Counted from the stretch's first letter, positions 42,638-52,130 are shown. The stretch is 64,000 nt of DNA from Flavobacterium pallidum (GCF_003097535.1 NZ_CP029187.1:3224001-3288000), one strand, 5' to 3'. Numbers and translations: made by a program. The notes: generated by a model not told the origin, from the sequence alone.

Positions 42638-43549
42638 ATGCAGCTTTTAGCTTATGTATTGACATACCCATTCTTATGGTGTATTTCAATGTTACCTTTT
42701 CGCGCATTATATATATTTTCCGACATCATCTGTTTTTTCGTTTACCGTGTTTTTGGGTACAGGAAACAGACTGTCCGTAAAAATCTTGCTATTGCCCTAC
42801 CCCATTTGTCCGAGCAGCAAAGAAGGGATGTGGAGCGGAAATTTTTCACGCACATGTGCGATATGTTCCTCGAAATGATTAAAACGATGAACATCACAGA
42901 CAAGCAAATCAAGGAAAGGTTCGTTTTCACCAATGAGGAAGTCATCCATGAATATGAGCGCAAAGGAAAAAGCGTCGCTTTATTGTGCGCCCATTACGCC
43001 AGTTGGGAATGGCTTGTTGTTATGGCAAAATACACGACTTTCAGGAGTATTGCCATTTACAAAAAAATCGGCAACAAATATTTTGACAGCCTGGTGCGCA
43101 GGATCCGTTCAAGGCTTAATGCAGAATTGGTCGAGTCTAAAAAATCCATTGAGCTGATCCAATATAATAACCAACAAGGCATCAAGGCTTTTTACGGATT
43201 CGCCAGCGACCAGTCGCCACAACTTTCGAAAGCAAAGTACTGGGACCAGTTCATGGGGCTTGAAGTACCGGTACACACAGGCGCTGAAATGCTTGCCAAA
43301 AAATTGGATCTGAATGTGCTTTTCTGTAAAGTAGAAAAAGTAAAAAGAGGCTATTACAAGGCGACTTTAATGCCTTTGGTCGATAATCCGAAAGTCGTTC
43401 CTGATTATGAAATCACGAGCATTTACCTGCGCGAAGTAGAGAAACAAATCCTTGAGGCCCCTGAATATTATTTCTGGACGCACAACCGCTGGAAACATTC
43501 AGGAAAGAAGAAAGCTACTGATAAAACCATCGGTGTACCATCTCTTTAA
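42638..43549 (+). CDS. Lysophospholipid acyltransferase family protein (LpxL/HtrB-like)
   Basis: A 303-aa membrane-associated acyltransferase. One N-terminal hydrophobic segment, then RKNLAIALPHLSEQQRRDVERKFFTHMCD, the catalytic ALLCAHYASWEW (H-x4-E-type) near residue 120 and FYGFASDQSPQLSKAKYW near 190, and a final FWTHNRWKHS, all typical of LpxL-type lipid A acyltransferases. It ends 35 bases inside the 3' end of the convergent aminotransferase gene. Confidence 0.85.
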   Translation: MQLLAYVLTYPFLWCISMLPFRALYIFSDIICFFVYRVFGYRKQTVRKNLAIALPHLSEQQRRDVERKFFTHMCDMFLEMIKTMNITDKQIKERFVFTNEEVIHEYERKGKSVALLCAHYASWEWLVVMAKYTTFRSIAIYKKIGNKYFDSLVRRIRSRLNAELVESKKSIELIQYNNQQGIKAFYGFASDQSPQLSKAKYWDQFMGLEVPVHTGAEMLAKKLDLNVLFCKVEKVKRGYYKATLMPLVDNPKVVPDYEITSIYLREVEKQILEAPEYYFWTHNRWKHSGKKKATDKTIGVPSL

Positions 43550-45011
43550 TGGCAGGCCTGGCATCTTTGTGCGAAAACTCATTCGTATTGGCATCGTATT
43601 GATAGTCTGAAGCCCATTTCTTGTGGTTTTCTGCTAATGACAATACGCTTTGGCAAACAAACGCGATTTCCGCATTCGTCGTCGTCGGATGGATTGACAT
43701 CCTGACCCATCCCGGCTTTTCTATCAGATCACCCGAATCGATTTTGCACGTCAGCGCATGCGACATTTCCTGTCCTACATTGAGCAAATAATGCCCGTAA
43801 GTCCCGGCACAACTGCATCCGCCGCGGGTCTGGATACCAAAACGGTCATTGAGTATCTTCACCGCAAGGTTGAAATGCAGGTCTTCTATATAAAATGAAA
43901 TCACGCCAAGCCTGTCGTGGTGTTGCCCGGCCAGGATTTTAATGTTATCTGCTTTTGCCAGTTCTGAAAAAACATAATCGACGATTTCGTGCTCTCGTTT
44001 AAGAATATTTTCCACCCCCATTTCTTCCTTAAGCCTCACCGCTAGTGCCGTCCTGATGGCCTGCAGGAAACCGGGTGTACCGCCATCCTCTCGGTCTTCA
44101 ATATTGTCAACATACTTGTGCTCTCCCCAGGGATTGGTCCAGCTTACGGTACCTCCGCCAGGATTATCCGGAATCATATTATGGTAAAGCTTTTTATTAA
44201 AAACCAAAACGCCGGTTGTCCCGGGACCTCCCAAAAATTTATGCGGAGAGAAAAATATCGCATCAAGGTAAGCTTCAGGATCTTCAGGATGCATGTCGAT
44301 TTTCACGTAAGGACCTGAGCAGGCAAAATCCACGAAACAAAGCCCGTTTTCGCGGTGCATCAGTTTCGCGACTTCATGGTAAGGTGTCTTGATGCCCGTA
44401 ACGTTCGAGCACGAAGTCACAGAAGCGATTTTCAGCGAACGCTCCTTATATCTACCAAGCAGGTTTTTAAAATTATCAAGGCAGAAAAGGCCTTTTTCAC
44501 AGGCTGGCACCACGACAACTTCGGCAATAGTCTCGAGCCATGATGTCTGGTTCGAATGGTGCTCCATATGCGAAATGAACACTACCGGCCTGTCGTTTTT
44601 GGGGATATCGGAAGTGTAGGGTTTCAGGCTTTCCGGGACTTTTAATCCCAAGATACGCTGAAATTTATTCACAACGCCGGTCATTCCCGTGCCGTCATTG
44701 ATCAGTACATCATCCGGCCCGGCATTTACGTGCTTTTTGATTATTTTCCTGGCTTCATGATAGGCCAACGTCATCGCGGTGCCTGAAACGGTGGTTTCGG
44801 TATGGGTGTTGGCTACGAATGGCCCGAAATCAGACATCATTTGTTCTTCGATCGGGCGGTAAAGCCTTCCGCTGGCGGTCCAGTCGGTGTAAATGATCTT
44901 TTTTCTGCCGAAAGGCGACTCGAATTCCTGGTCAATACCAATGATATTGTTGCGGAACTTTTGAAAATAACGTTCTAAACTCGTATCGATGCTTTTTTCT
45001 GCAGAAATCAT
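43515..45011 (-). CDS. Class V aminotransferase-fold PLP enzyme
   Basis: A 498-aa fold-type I PLP enzyme. Signatures: YTDWTASGRLYRPIEEQM at the N-terminus, HMEHHSNQTSWLE, FVDFACSGPYV, and SPHKFLGGPGTTGVLVF with the PLP Lys. RGGCSCAGTYGHYLL near the C-terminus resembles the Cys loop of cysteine desulfurases, so sulphur chemistry is possible. The ATG at 45011 begins the conserved part. The 3' end overlaps the acyltransferase. Confidence 0.8.
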   Translation of the reverse strand: MISAEKSIDTSLERYFQKFRNNIIGIDQEFESPFGRKKIIYTDWTASGRLYRPIEEQMMSDFGPFVANTHTETTVSGTAMTLAYHEARKIIKKHVNAGPDDVLINDGTGMTGVVNKFQRILGLKVPESLKPYTSDIPKNDRPVVFISHMEHHSNQTSWLETIAEVVVVPACEKGLFCLDNFKNLLGRYKERSLKIASVTSCSNVTGIKTPYHEVAKLMHRENGLCFVDFACSGPYVKIDMHPEDPEAYLDAIFFSPHKFLGGPGTTGVLVFNKKLYHNMIPDNPGGGTVSWTNPWGEHKYVDNIEDREDGGTPGFLQAIRTALAVRLKEEMGVENILKREHEIVDYVFSELAKADNIKILAGQHHDRLGVISFYIEDLHFNLAVKILNDRFGIQTRGGCSCAGTYGHYLLNVGQEMSHALTCKIDSGDLIEKPGWVRMSIHPTTTNAEIAFVCQSVLSLAENHKKWASDYQYDANTNEFSHKDARPAIKEMVHRWFYQ

Positions 45012-45161
45012 TTCAGGAAAATTTAGGCTGTAAATATATGGCTTTTTGAGGATTTGGCGAAAAAGCACGCTGTTATTGGCTATAACTAAAAATAAAGTAT
45101 GATTTCGTTATAATAATTATTTGATTACCTTTCTGAAGTAAAATTTAAACGCCGCGGTTGC

Positions 45162-45740
45162 ATGGACACCGATTTATTTTTTAGCAAAATCAATTCATAC
45201 CACGTCATTTCAAAAGAAGCCGAGCTGGCCTGGAGCGGCCATTTACATCAAAAGGTATATCTGAAAAACAGCCATTTTATACAGATTGGGCAAGTCCCGA
45301 GGAAAATCGGGTTTGTGGTTAAAGGTTTACTCGCACAGCATTATTTCACCGAAAATGGCGATACCGTGATTAAATATTTTTTTCCTGAACAGCGTTTCGC
45401 AGCCTCTGTGGGCGCTATGCTGACTCAGAGCGAAAGCCAGTTCGATATACTAGCGCTGGAAAAGGCCACCATCATCGAGTATGAAGCAGCCGCTTTCCAG
45501 AAACTCGTTTCTGAATTTCCGGATATCGCATTATTCTATATCAGATATATGGAGCGCCATTGGATCATTGAAAAAGAGCCGCTGGAAATTACGCTAAGGG
45601 CTGACACCGCTGCCAAACGATATGAAGACTTCCTTAAAAAATACCCTGATCTACCAAAAAGGCTGAAGAAACATCATATCGCTTCGTATCTCGGCATTAC
45701 ACCAACACAATTGAGCCGGATTTTCCTGGCCAATAAGTAA
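45162..45740 (+). CDS. Crp/Fnr-type regulator
   Basis: A 192-aa protein with an N-terminal cyclic-nucleotide-binding-like beta roll (VYLKNSHFIQIGQVPRKIGF, IKYFFPEQRFAASVG) and a C-terminal helix-turn-helix (IASYLGITPTQLSRIFL). It probably responds to an unknown ligand. It is followed by VOC and DoxX genes that it may control; these lack a separate terminator before 46698. Confidence 0.85.
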   Translation: MDTDLFFSKINSYHVISKEAELAWSGHLHQKVYLKNSHFIQIGQVPRKIGFVVKGLLAQHYFTENGDTVIKYFFPEQRFAASVGAMLTQSESQFDILALEKATIIEYEAAAFQKLVSEFPDIALFYIRYMERHWIIEKEPLEITLRADTAAKRYEDFLKKYPDLPKRLKKHHIASYLGITPTQLSRIFLANK

Positions 45741-45881
45741 CTGATGTCACGAAAGTCGGGAAGTCGGGAATATTTTAAGACAATGTTTTTTATCATTCTG
45801 ACTTTCCTCAACATATGTAAATGTTTTCCATGAATTCCAGTTGCAACTTTGCGTCATTATTAATCACAAAATAAATTCAAA

Positions 45882-46289
45882 ATGGCAACAAAAATTTTTA
45901 TCAACCTTCCGGTAAAAGATCTTGAAAAATCAATGGCGTTCTTCAATGGACTCGGATTTAGCTTCAACCCTCAGTTCACTGATGAAAAAGCAGCGAGCAT
46001 GGTGATTTCAGACAGTATCTATGTGATGCTGCTGAGAGAAGATTATTTCAGTACCTTTACTAAAAAACCTGTCAGCGATGCCACAAAATCAACCGAAGTA
46101 CTTATTGCGCTCGACGCAGCTTCCCGTGAAGAAGTGCGTGAACTGGTTGAAAAGGCAGTGTCGCTTGGCGGTACAACTTATGACGACCCGAAAGACCATG
46201 GCTGGATGTACCAGCACAGCTTCGCAGATCCTGACGGGCACCAATGGGAACTCGCTTACATGGATTTCTCGCAATTGCCAAACCAGTAA
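45882..46289 (+). CDS. VOC family protein (glyoxalase-like)
   Basis: A 135-aa protein: IFINLPVKDLEKSMAFFNGLGF at the start, a middle SDSIYVMLLREDYFSTF and the end HSFADPDGHQWELAYMDFS with the metal-binding Glu. These are typical of PhnB/glyoxalase-like VOC proteins. Located 15 bp before a DoxX gene. Confidence 0.9.
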   Translation: MATKIFINLPVKDLEKSMAFFNGLGFSFNPQFTDEKAASMVISDSIYVMLLREDYFSTFTKKPVSDATKSTEVLIALDAASREEVRELVEKAVSLGGTTYDDPKDHGWMYQHSFADPDGHQWELAYMDFSQLPNQ

Positions 46290-46304
46290 CCTAAAACCAT
46301 CTAT

Positions 46305-46682
46305 ATGAAAAGTAAAATTCTGTTCGTTCTCTCGCTGCTTTTCGGCCTGATGTTCATCAATGCCGGACTTAACAAATTCTTCAATTACATGCCGATGCCC
46401 AAAGACATGCCGGCAGATCTGATGAAGGAAATGGGCGCTTTCATGCAAATCAAATGGCTGATGCCGCTCGTGGGCATGGCTGAAATCCTTGGCGGGTTAT
46501 TGATCATTTTCCCGAAAACACGCGCTTTGGGTGCACTGATTATTTTTCCGGTCATGGTCGGGATCATGCTCGTAAATACCGTTACCAGTATGGACGGATT
46601 CCCGATTGCAGGCGTCTTATTCGCGATACTGTTGTGGATCATTTATGAAAACAGGGCAAAATATAAGCCTTTGGTAGCGTAA
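46305..46682 (+). CDS. DoxX family membrane protein
   Basis: A 125-aa protein with four membrane segments, typical of DoxX: an N-terminal segment ending in NAGLNKFF, then WLMPLVGMAEILGGLLIIFP and ALIIFPVMVGIMLVN. DoxX proteins act in redox-linked membrane functions. Co-directional with the VOC gene and followed by a terminator. Confidence 0.85.
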   Translation: MKSKILFVLSLLFGLMFINAGLNKFFNYMPMPKDMPADLMKEMGAFMQIKWLMPLVGMAEILGGLLIIFPKTRALGALIIFPVMVGIMLVNTVTSMDGFPIAGVLFAILLWIIYENRAKYKPLVA

Positions 46683-46698
46683 TCGAATCATATTTTAA

Positions 46699-46729
46699 GA
46701 GAAGCGGAATGATGTTCCGCTTTTTTTAT
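46699..46729 (+). terminator. Rho-independent terminator
   Basis: AAGCGGAA (46702-46709) and TTCCGCTT (46715-46722) form an 8-bp stem followed by a T-run; ends the Crp-VOC-DoxX stretch. Confidence 0.85.
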
Positions 46730-46790
46730 GTCCCGGTTTTGCCCTGAATCTGTATTTTTTCGCTTATTTTGGCACTTCAAATTCCATACC

Positions 46791-47858
46791 ATGCAACCCA
46801 TACATGCCAATGGCTACGATATCTTTTTCGCAAATGACGGTTACGAGGCGCTAAATCAGTTCCTTGCCGGAAATACCTATTCGAAAATCTTCATCCTTAC
46901 AGATACCAATGCGAATGAATTTTGCGTGCCCCTTTTCCTCTCACAGCTGGCAACGGAAACCGCGATTGAAATCATCGAAATCGAACCGGGCGAAATCCAC
47001 AAAAATATTGAAACCTGCACCGGTGTATGGCATGCGCTCACAGACCTGGGCGCGGACAGGAAAAGCATCATCATCAACGTTGGCGGTGGCGTGGTGACTG
47101 ACCTGGGCGGATTCGTCGCGGCAACCTTCAAGCGCGGCATCGATTTCATACATGTACCGACCACCTTACTGGCGATGGTCGACGCGGCAGTTGGAGGCAA
47201 AAATGGCATCGATCTGGGGAACCTCAAAAACCAGGTGGGTATCATCAGCACACCTAAAATGATAATATTCGACACTGGATTTCTTTCTTCGCTTCCGCAG
47301 ATGGAAATGCGCTCGGGATTGGCAGAAATGCTCAAACACGGACTCATCGCAGACAAATCCTACTGGCAGAAATTCCTAAATTTGGAAGCCATTGATTTTG
47401 CAGACTTCGACGAACTGATTTACACTTCCGTAGAAATCAAAAACAACATCGTAACACAGGACCCGACCGAAAAAGGCATCCGAAAAGCATTGAATTTCGG
47501 GCATACTTTAGGCCACGCCATCGAAAGCCATTTTTTGGAAAGTGACGATAAAAATACTTTGCTTCACGGCGAAGCGATCGCTGTGGGAATGGTATTGGAA
47601 TCCTATATTTCGTGGCAGAAAAAATACATTTCCGAATCGGAATATGCGGAAATAAAATCAATGATCCTGGGCCTATACGGCATCATTCCATTTTCTGAAA
47701 CTGACATAGATGCCGTAGTGAAATTGCTGATCCATGATAAGAAAAATGAATTCGGCAAAGTACAATTTGCACTGCTTGCCGGAATCGGGAACGCAAAAAT
47801 CGATCAGGAAGCTGATAATGAATTGATTATAAAAGCTTTTGCAGACTATAAATCTTAA
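46791..47858 (+). CDS. aroB: 3-dehydroquinate synthase
   Basis: A 355-aa enzyme of the shikimate pathway, converting DAHP to 3-dehydroquinate with NAD and a metal. Signatures: GGGVVTDLGGFVAATFKRGI, HVPTTLLAMVDAAVGGKNGI, SGLAEMLKHGLI and LNFGHTLGHAIES (metal-binding His). The ATG at 46791 fits the family start; a longer upstream frame lacks support. Confidence 0.95.
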   Translation: MQPIHANGYDIFFANDGYEALNQFLAGNTYSKIFILTDTNANEFCVPLFLSQLATETAIEIIEIEPGEIHKNIETCTGVWHALTDLGADRKSIIINVGGGVVTDLGGFVAATFKRGIDFIHVPTTLLAMVDAAVGGKNGIDLGNLKNQVGIISTPKMIIFDTGFLSSLPQMEMRSGLAEMLKHGLIADKSYWQKFLNLEAIDFADFDELIYTSVEIKNNIVTQDPTEKGIRKALNFGHTLGHAIESHFLESDDKNTLLHGEAIAVGMVLESYISWQKKYISESEYAEIKSMILGLYGIIPFSETDIDAVVKLLIHDKKNEFGKVQFALLAGIGNAKIDQEADNELIIKAFADYKS

Positions 47859-47878
47859 TATTTTTTTAATTAAAACGG

Positions 47879-47910
47879 TTGCATTTGGGAAATTTTATTT
47901 TTTACATTTG
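47879..47910 (+). promoter_or_regulatory. Promoter upstream of arginine decarboxylase
   Basis: TTG at 47879-47881, 21 bases of spacer, then TACATTTG at 47903-47910, a full match to TAnnTTTG. Transcription would start near 47916, giving a ~220-base leader before the decarboxylase ATG at 48136. Confidence 0.6.
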
Positions 47911-47915
47911 CGCTG

Positions 47916-48083
47916 ATGAATAAACGACAAACAAACAGTAATGGCTTTACCGCCCAAACAGTGAATGTCGCCTGTGTTTTCAGGCCGAAATCACCGGTTG
48001 ATGCAAAAAGTGCTTTGTTTTTTGACGTGTTCCAGTATCTTCAGGAAAAACTTCAGATTATTTACGCGAACATACGGGTTTGA
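47916..48083 (+). CDS. 55-aa small protein in the leader of the arginine decarboxylase gene
   Basis: An open frame MNKRQTNSNGFTAQTVNVAC to ...LQIIYANIRV, 55 residues. Its ATG sits 5 bases after the -7 box, so the mRNA would be leaderless or nearly so. It ends 52 bases before the decarboxylase start. It could be a regulatory leader peptide or a small protein; no family recognised and it may be untranslated. Confidence 0.4.
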   Translation: MNKRQTNSNGFTAQTVNVACVFRPKSPVDAKSALFFDVFQYLQEKLQIIYANIRV

Positions 48084-48135
48084 ATTGCAGGTGAAAATTA
48101 GCAGTAATTTTTTAACCTAAATTCTTGATAAATAA

Positions 48136-49539
48136 ATGAATACAAAATATTTCGACCTCATCAACCAAACTTATTATTTCCCGCAGGATGAATTTACGCT
48201 GAGCAAAGACAATCAACTGCAGTTCCACAACATAGACCTGATGAAACTCGTGGAACAATATGGGACACCATTGAAATTTACCTACCTCCCGCAGATTTCC
48301 AACAACATCAAACGGGCCAAGAACTGGTTCCGTAATGCGATGGAAAAAAACAAATACGATGCAAAGTATTACTATTGCTATTGTACCAAGAGCTCACACT
48401 TCGAATATGTGATGAACGAGGCGTTCAAGAACAACATCCATATTGAAACTTCGTCTGCTTTTGATATTAACATTGTAGAAAAACTGCTTGAAAGCGGAAA
48501 AATCAACAAAAGCACTTTTATCATCTGCAACGGTTTCAAACGCGACCAATACATTGAAAACATTACACGTATCATCAACAACGGGCACAAAAACTGCATT
48601 CCGATTATTGATAATTACGAAGAGCTTGACCTGCTTCAGGCCGATATCAAAGGAAAGTTCAAGATCGGAATCCGTATTGCTGCTGAAGAGGAACCTAAAT
48701 TCGAATTTTATACTTCGCGATTGGGGATCGGATACAAGAATATTGTCGCTTTTTACCGCAAGCAAATCCAGGAAAACCCAAACCTGGAACTCAAAATGCT
48801 GCACTTTTTCATCAATACCGGAATCAATGATACCGCGTATTACTGGAACGAATTGGTAAAATGTATTAAAGTATACATCGCCCTGAAACGCGAGTGCCCC
48901 ACACTGGACAGCCTGAACATTGGCGGCGGATTCCCTATCAAAAATTCATTGGCTTTCGAATACGATTACCAATACATGATTGACGAAATCCTGAATCAGA
49001 TCAAGATTGCCTGTGATGAGGAAGAGGTAGAAGTACCGCATATCTTTACCGAATTCGGTTCATTCACCGTGGGCGAAAGTGCCGGTGCGATTTACCAGGT
49101 GTTATACCAAAAACAACAAAACGACAGGGAGCAATGGAATATGATCGATTCCTCATTCATCACGACATTGCCGGATACCTGGGCCATCAACAAACGCTTT
49201 ATCATGCTGGCTATCAACCGCTGGAATGACACTTATGAACGCGTCCTTTTAGGCGGAATGACCTGCGACAGCGACGATTATTACAACTCGGAGCAGAACA
49301 TGAACGCCATTTACCTTCCGAAATACAACAAGGAAAAGCCCTTATACATTGGCTTTTTCAACACGGGAGCATACCAGGAAACCATCGGTGGTTATGGCGG
49401 ATTGCACCACTGCCTGATTCCGCAGCCAAGGCACATTCTCATTGACCGGGATGCCAACGGCATTGTCGCCAGCGAAATTTTTTCAGAACAGCAAACCGCC
49501 GAAGATGTGCTTGACATTTTAGGATATAATAAGAAATAG
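48136..49539 (+). CDS. speA: Arginine decarboxylase (fold type III)
   Basis: A 467-aa PLP enzyme converting arginine to agmatine. The N-terminal barrel has YYYCYCTKSSHF with the PLP Lys, FEFYTSRLGIG, FFINTGINDTAYYWNEL and LNIGGGFPIKNS; the C-terminal part has GESAGAIYQVL and the CDSDDYY motif of the group IV decarboxylases. The following deoxyhypusine synthase-like gene points to polyamine synthesis. The ~220-base leader suggests regulation after transcription. Confidence 0.85.
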   Translation: MNTKYFDLINQTYYFPQDEFTLSKDNQLQFHNIDLMKLVEQYGTPLKFTYLPQISNNIKRAKNWFRNAMEKNKYDAKYYYCYCTKSSHFEYVMNEAFKNNIHIETSSAFDINIVEKLLESGKINKSTFIICNGFKRDQYIENITRIINNGHKNCIPIIDNYEELDLLQADIKGKFKIGIRIAAEEEPKFEFYTSRLGIGYKNIVAFYRKQIQENPNLELKMLHFFINTGINDTAYYWNELVKCIKVYIALKRECPTLDSLNIGGGFPIKNSLAFEYDYQYMIDEILNQIKIACDEEEVEVPHIFTEFGSFTVGESAGAIYQVLYQKQQNDREQWNMIDSSFITTLPDTWAINKRFIMLAINRWNDTYERVLLGGMTCDSDDYYNSEQNMNAIYLPKYNKEKPLYIGFFNTGAYQETIGGYGGLHHCLIPQPRHILIDRDANGIVASEIFSEQQTAEDVLDILGYNKK

Positions 49540-49648
49540 TTAACGCTATCGGTTTGCAGGTTTAAGAAAAAAATATTTTCTTTGAAGGTATAAGTATATT
49601 ACAAACAGGATTGCAGGACTGCGATCTAACTAAAACAAATACAATATA

Positions 49649-50620
49649 ATGAGCAAAGGACCAATCAGCCAGTTTATCGAAAAACACTACCTGCACTTCA
49701 ACGCCGCAGCTTTGGTGGATGCAGCAAAGGGATATGAAAAGCAACTGGCGGACGGCGCAAAAATGATGGTGACGCTTGCCGGTGCGATGAGTACCGCCGA
49801 ATTGGGAAAGAGTTTCGCAGAAATTATCCGTAAGGACAAAGTACAGATCATTTCCTGTACCGGAGCCAACCTCGAGGAAGATATCATGAACCTCGTGGCA
49901 CATTCGCATTACGAAAGGGTTCCGCATTACAGGGACCTGACACCACAAGAAGAGTGGGATTTGCTGGAGCGCGGGCTAAACCGTGTGACAGATACCTGCA
50001 TCCCTGAGCACGAAGCGTTCAGGAGGCTTCAAAAGCACATCCATAAAATCTGGAAAGATGCTGATGATAATGGGGAAAGGTATTTTCCGCATGAATTTAT
50101 GTACAAAATGCTGCTTTCCGGAGTCCTTGAAGAATATTATGAAATCGACCTGAAGGACAGCTGGATGTACGCTGCTGCAGAAAAGAACCTGCCGATCATC
50201 GTGCCGGGTTGGGAAGACAGTACTATGGGTAATATTTTCGCGTCTTATGTCATCAAAGGGGAATTGAAGGCATCGACGATGAAATCTGGGATCGAATACA
50301 TGACTTACCTTGCACAATGGTACACGGACAACAGCAAGAACGGTGTGGGCTTCTTCCAGATCGGAGGAGGAATTGCCGGGGATTTCCCGATTTGCGTGGT
50401 GCCGATGCTGTACCAGGACATGGAGATGCATGATGTCCCTTTCTGGAGTTATTTCTGCCAGATTTCAGATTCGACCACCAGTTACGGTTCTTATTCCGGT
50501 GCCGTCCCGAATGAGAAGATCACCTGGGGAAAACTGGACATTACTACCCCTAAATTTATTATTGAATCGGATGCTACGATTGTCGCTCCGTTAATTTTTG
50601 CTTACCTACTAGATTTATAA
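49649..50620 (+). CDS. Deoxyhypusine synthase-like protein
   Basis: A 323-aa protein of the deoxyhypusine/homospermidine synthase family, which transfers an aminobutyl group from spermidine or uses putrescine/agmatine, with NAD. Signatures: TLAGAMSTAELGKSF, CTGANLEEDIMNLVAHSHY, VPGWEDSTMGNIFA, GGGIAGDFPICV and ITWGKLD, where the Lys matches the catalytic one. Bacteria lack the eIF5A target in its usual form, so a polyamine substrate is more likely. Located 109 bp after arginine decarboxylase. Confidence 0.85.
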   Translation: MSKGPISQFIEKHYLHFNAAALVDAAKGYEKQLADGAKMMVTLAGAMSTAELGKSFAEIIRKDKVQIISCTGANLEEDIMNLVAHSHYERVPHYRDLTPQEEWDLLERGLNRVTDTCIPEHEAFRRLQKHIHKIWKDADDNGERYFPHEFMYKMLLSGVLEEYYEIDLKDSWMYAAAEKNLPIIVPGWEDSTMGNIFASYVIKGELKASTMKSGIEYMTYLAQWYTDNSKNGVGFFQIGGGIAGDFPICVVPMLYQDMEMHDVPFWSYFCQISDSTTSYGSYSGAVPNEKITWGKLDITTPKFIIESDATIVAPLIFAYLLDL

Positions 50621-50630
50621 CAAACAAACT

Positions 50631-51044
50631 ATGAAAAGAGTAATTGTTGATTACGCCAAATTAACCAACGAAATTTTAAACCTGTTAGTGGAAAAATTCC
50701 CTGACGGATATGATGATTCGCATATCATTCGATTCAAGAATGCGAAAGGCGAATTAATTGAAGCAGTTGAAGTGAGGACTGAAGATACTATTTACCTGGT
50801 GAAAGTCAGTACCAAACTCGCCACCAGGCTTGAAAATTTTGATGAAGATGATATTGACGATGTAGTGGAACCAATCGACACCATTAAAGGCATTGACATT
50901 GATGACGAAGACGAAGCGGCTTCAGATGATGATGACGAAGACGAAAACCTGGACAAACCCGATTTAGATCCCGATGATGACGACGATGACGATAGCGACA
51001 GGGAAGATATTCCTGATGAGGATGACGAAGACGAAGAAGATTAA
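50631..51044 (+). CDS. Acidic-tail protein
   Basis: A 137-aa protein. Residues 1-75 form a small domain (MKRVIVDYAKLTNEILNLL, HIIRFKNAKGELIEAVEV, TIYLVKVSTKL); the last ~60 are almost only Asp and Glu. Relatives in flavobacteria are sometimes labelled DNA primase, which the sequence does not support. Starts 10 bases after the deoxyhypusine synthase-like gene and ends at a terminator, so it belongs to that operon. Confidence 0.75.
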   Translation: MKRVIVDYAKLTNEILNLLVEKFPDGYDDSHIIRFKNAKGELIEAVEVRTEDTIYLVKVSTKLATRLENFDEDDIDDVVEPIDTIKGIDIDDEDEAASDDDDEDENLDKPDLDPDDDDDDDSDREDIPDEDDEDEED

Positions 51045-51045
51045 T

Positions 51046-51071
51046 AAAAAGGAGCTGAGGCTCCTTTTTTA
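51046..51071 (+). terminator. Rho-independent terminator
   Basis: AAAAAGGAGC, loop TGAG, GCTCCTTTTTT; ends the polyamine gene group. Confidence 0.85.
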
Positions 51072-51096
51072 ATTATGAATTTACGAAATATCAATT

Positions 51097-51585
51097 ATGA
51101 TCTCATCCTTCCCTCCTTTCATCAATAAATCCACTAAAGTCCTGATTTTGGGCACCATGCCCGGCGCGACATCCCTGGCGAAGCAGGAATATTATGCCTA
51201 TAAGCAAAATCATTTCTGGCGTATATTTTTTACGTATTTCAACCAATTACCAGTACCTGACCTCTTTGGGGAAAGGATAAAATTGCTTCAGCAAAATAAT
51301 ATAGGCGTATGGGATGTTTTACAGCATTGTGAACGTGAGGGCAGCCTCGATACCAACATCCGAAACCACCAGGTGAATGATTTTGTAAGCTTGTTTGCGG
51401 CATTCCCAAACATCAGGCACTTATTATTCAACGGTAAGGAAAGTCATAAATATTTCATGAAACATATCGGTACCATCGACGGCATACGATTTCATGTCAT
51501 GCCGTCAACAAGCCCCGCCAATACAATGTCTTTTGATAAGAAATTTGAAATCTGGTCTGAAACGCTTACAAATACCGCTCTTTAA
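51097..51585 (+). CDS. DNA-deoxyinosine glycosylase (UDG superfamily)
   Basis: A 162-aa protein with the family 6 uracil-DNA glycosylase pattern: VLILGTMPGATSLAKQEYYA (GMPG motif), NHFWRIFF, GVWDVLQHCEREGSLD and MPSTSPANTMSF near the end. It should remove hypoxanthine from DNA in base excision repair. It overlaps the 3' end of the convergent DinB gene by 20 bases. Confidence 0.85.
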   Translation: MISSFPPFINKSTKVLILGTMPGATSLAKQEYYAYKQNHFWRIFFTYFNQLPVPDLFGERIKLLQQNNIGVWDVLQHCEREGSLDTNIRNHQVNDFVSLFAAFPNIRHLLFNGKESHKYFMKHIGTIDGIRFHVMPSTSPANTMSFDKKFEIWSETLTNTAL

Positions 51586-52081
51586 AGATCCTTTGGTGGT
51601 GTTTCATATGCCCTATAATAATAAATCCAATGGCACGCACTGAAACTTCCACTTCTGAAGCGGTCCCCATACTTTTAAGCTGATTTTCAGAAAAACTCTT
51701 AAAAAGGGCCAGCGTAGCATGGCGCACCACCGACAATTCACTCAGCAGGTCCTGTATCGAACGATCTCCGGCATGCGCAGCATCTACATAACTGTTTTCC
51801 TCAAAACCCGGCAGTGGTGTTTTATCCTGTCGTGCAAAACGTAGCGCACGGTAGCTGAAAACACGTTCTGCATCTGTTAAATGCAGGATAATATCCTTGA
51901 TGGTCCATTTTCCTTCCGCATACCGATAATCGAATTTATCCATTGGGATGTCCTGTACAAAGCGGATAAAATCATGCAGGCTGATTTCCAGTTCCTCTGT
52001 AAGGTGGACGTCATCAAGCGCATTGATGTAAGTCGTATAATACGAAGCATATTCGTTTACGGGTAAAGTGGATGACCTCAT
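51566..52081 (-). CDS. DinB family protein
   Basis: A 171-aa protein of the DinB four-helix fold. WTIKDIILHLTDAERVFSYRALRF contains the first metal-binding His, and IGHMKHHQRIF the C-terminal His residues. Members are metal-dependent, often thiol transferases. Convergent with the glycosylase. Confidence 0.85.
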   Translation of the reverse strand: MRSSTLPVNEYASYYTTYINALDDVHLTEELEISLHDFIRFVQDIPMDKFDYRYAEGKWTIKDIILHLTDAERVFSYRALRFARQDKTPLPGFEENSYVDAAHAGDRSIQDLLSELSVVRHATLALFKSFSENQLKSMGTASEVEVSVRAIGFIIIGHMKHHQRIFKERYL

Positions 52082-52130
52082 ACATATCTGGTTTGAAATT
52101 TGAAATTCATAATTCGTAATTCATAATTCA

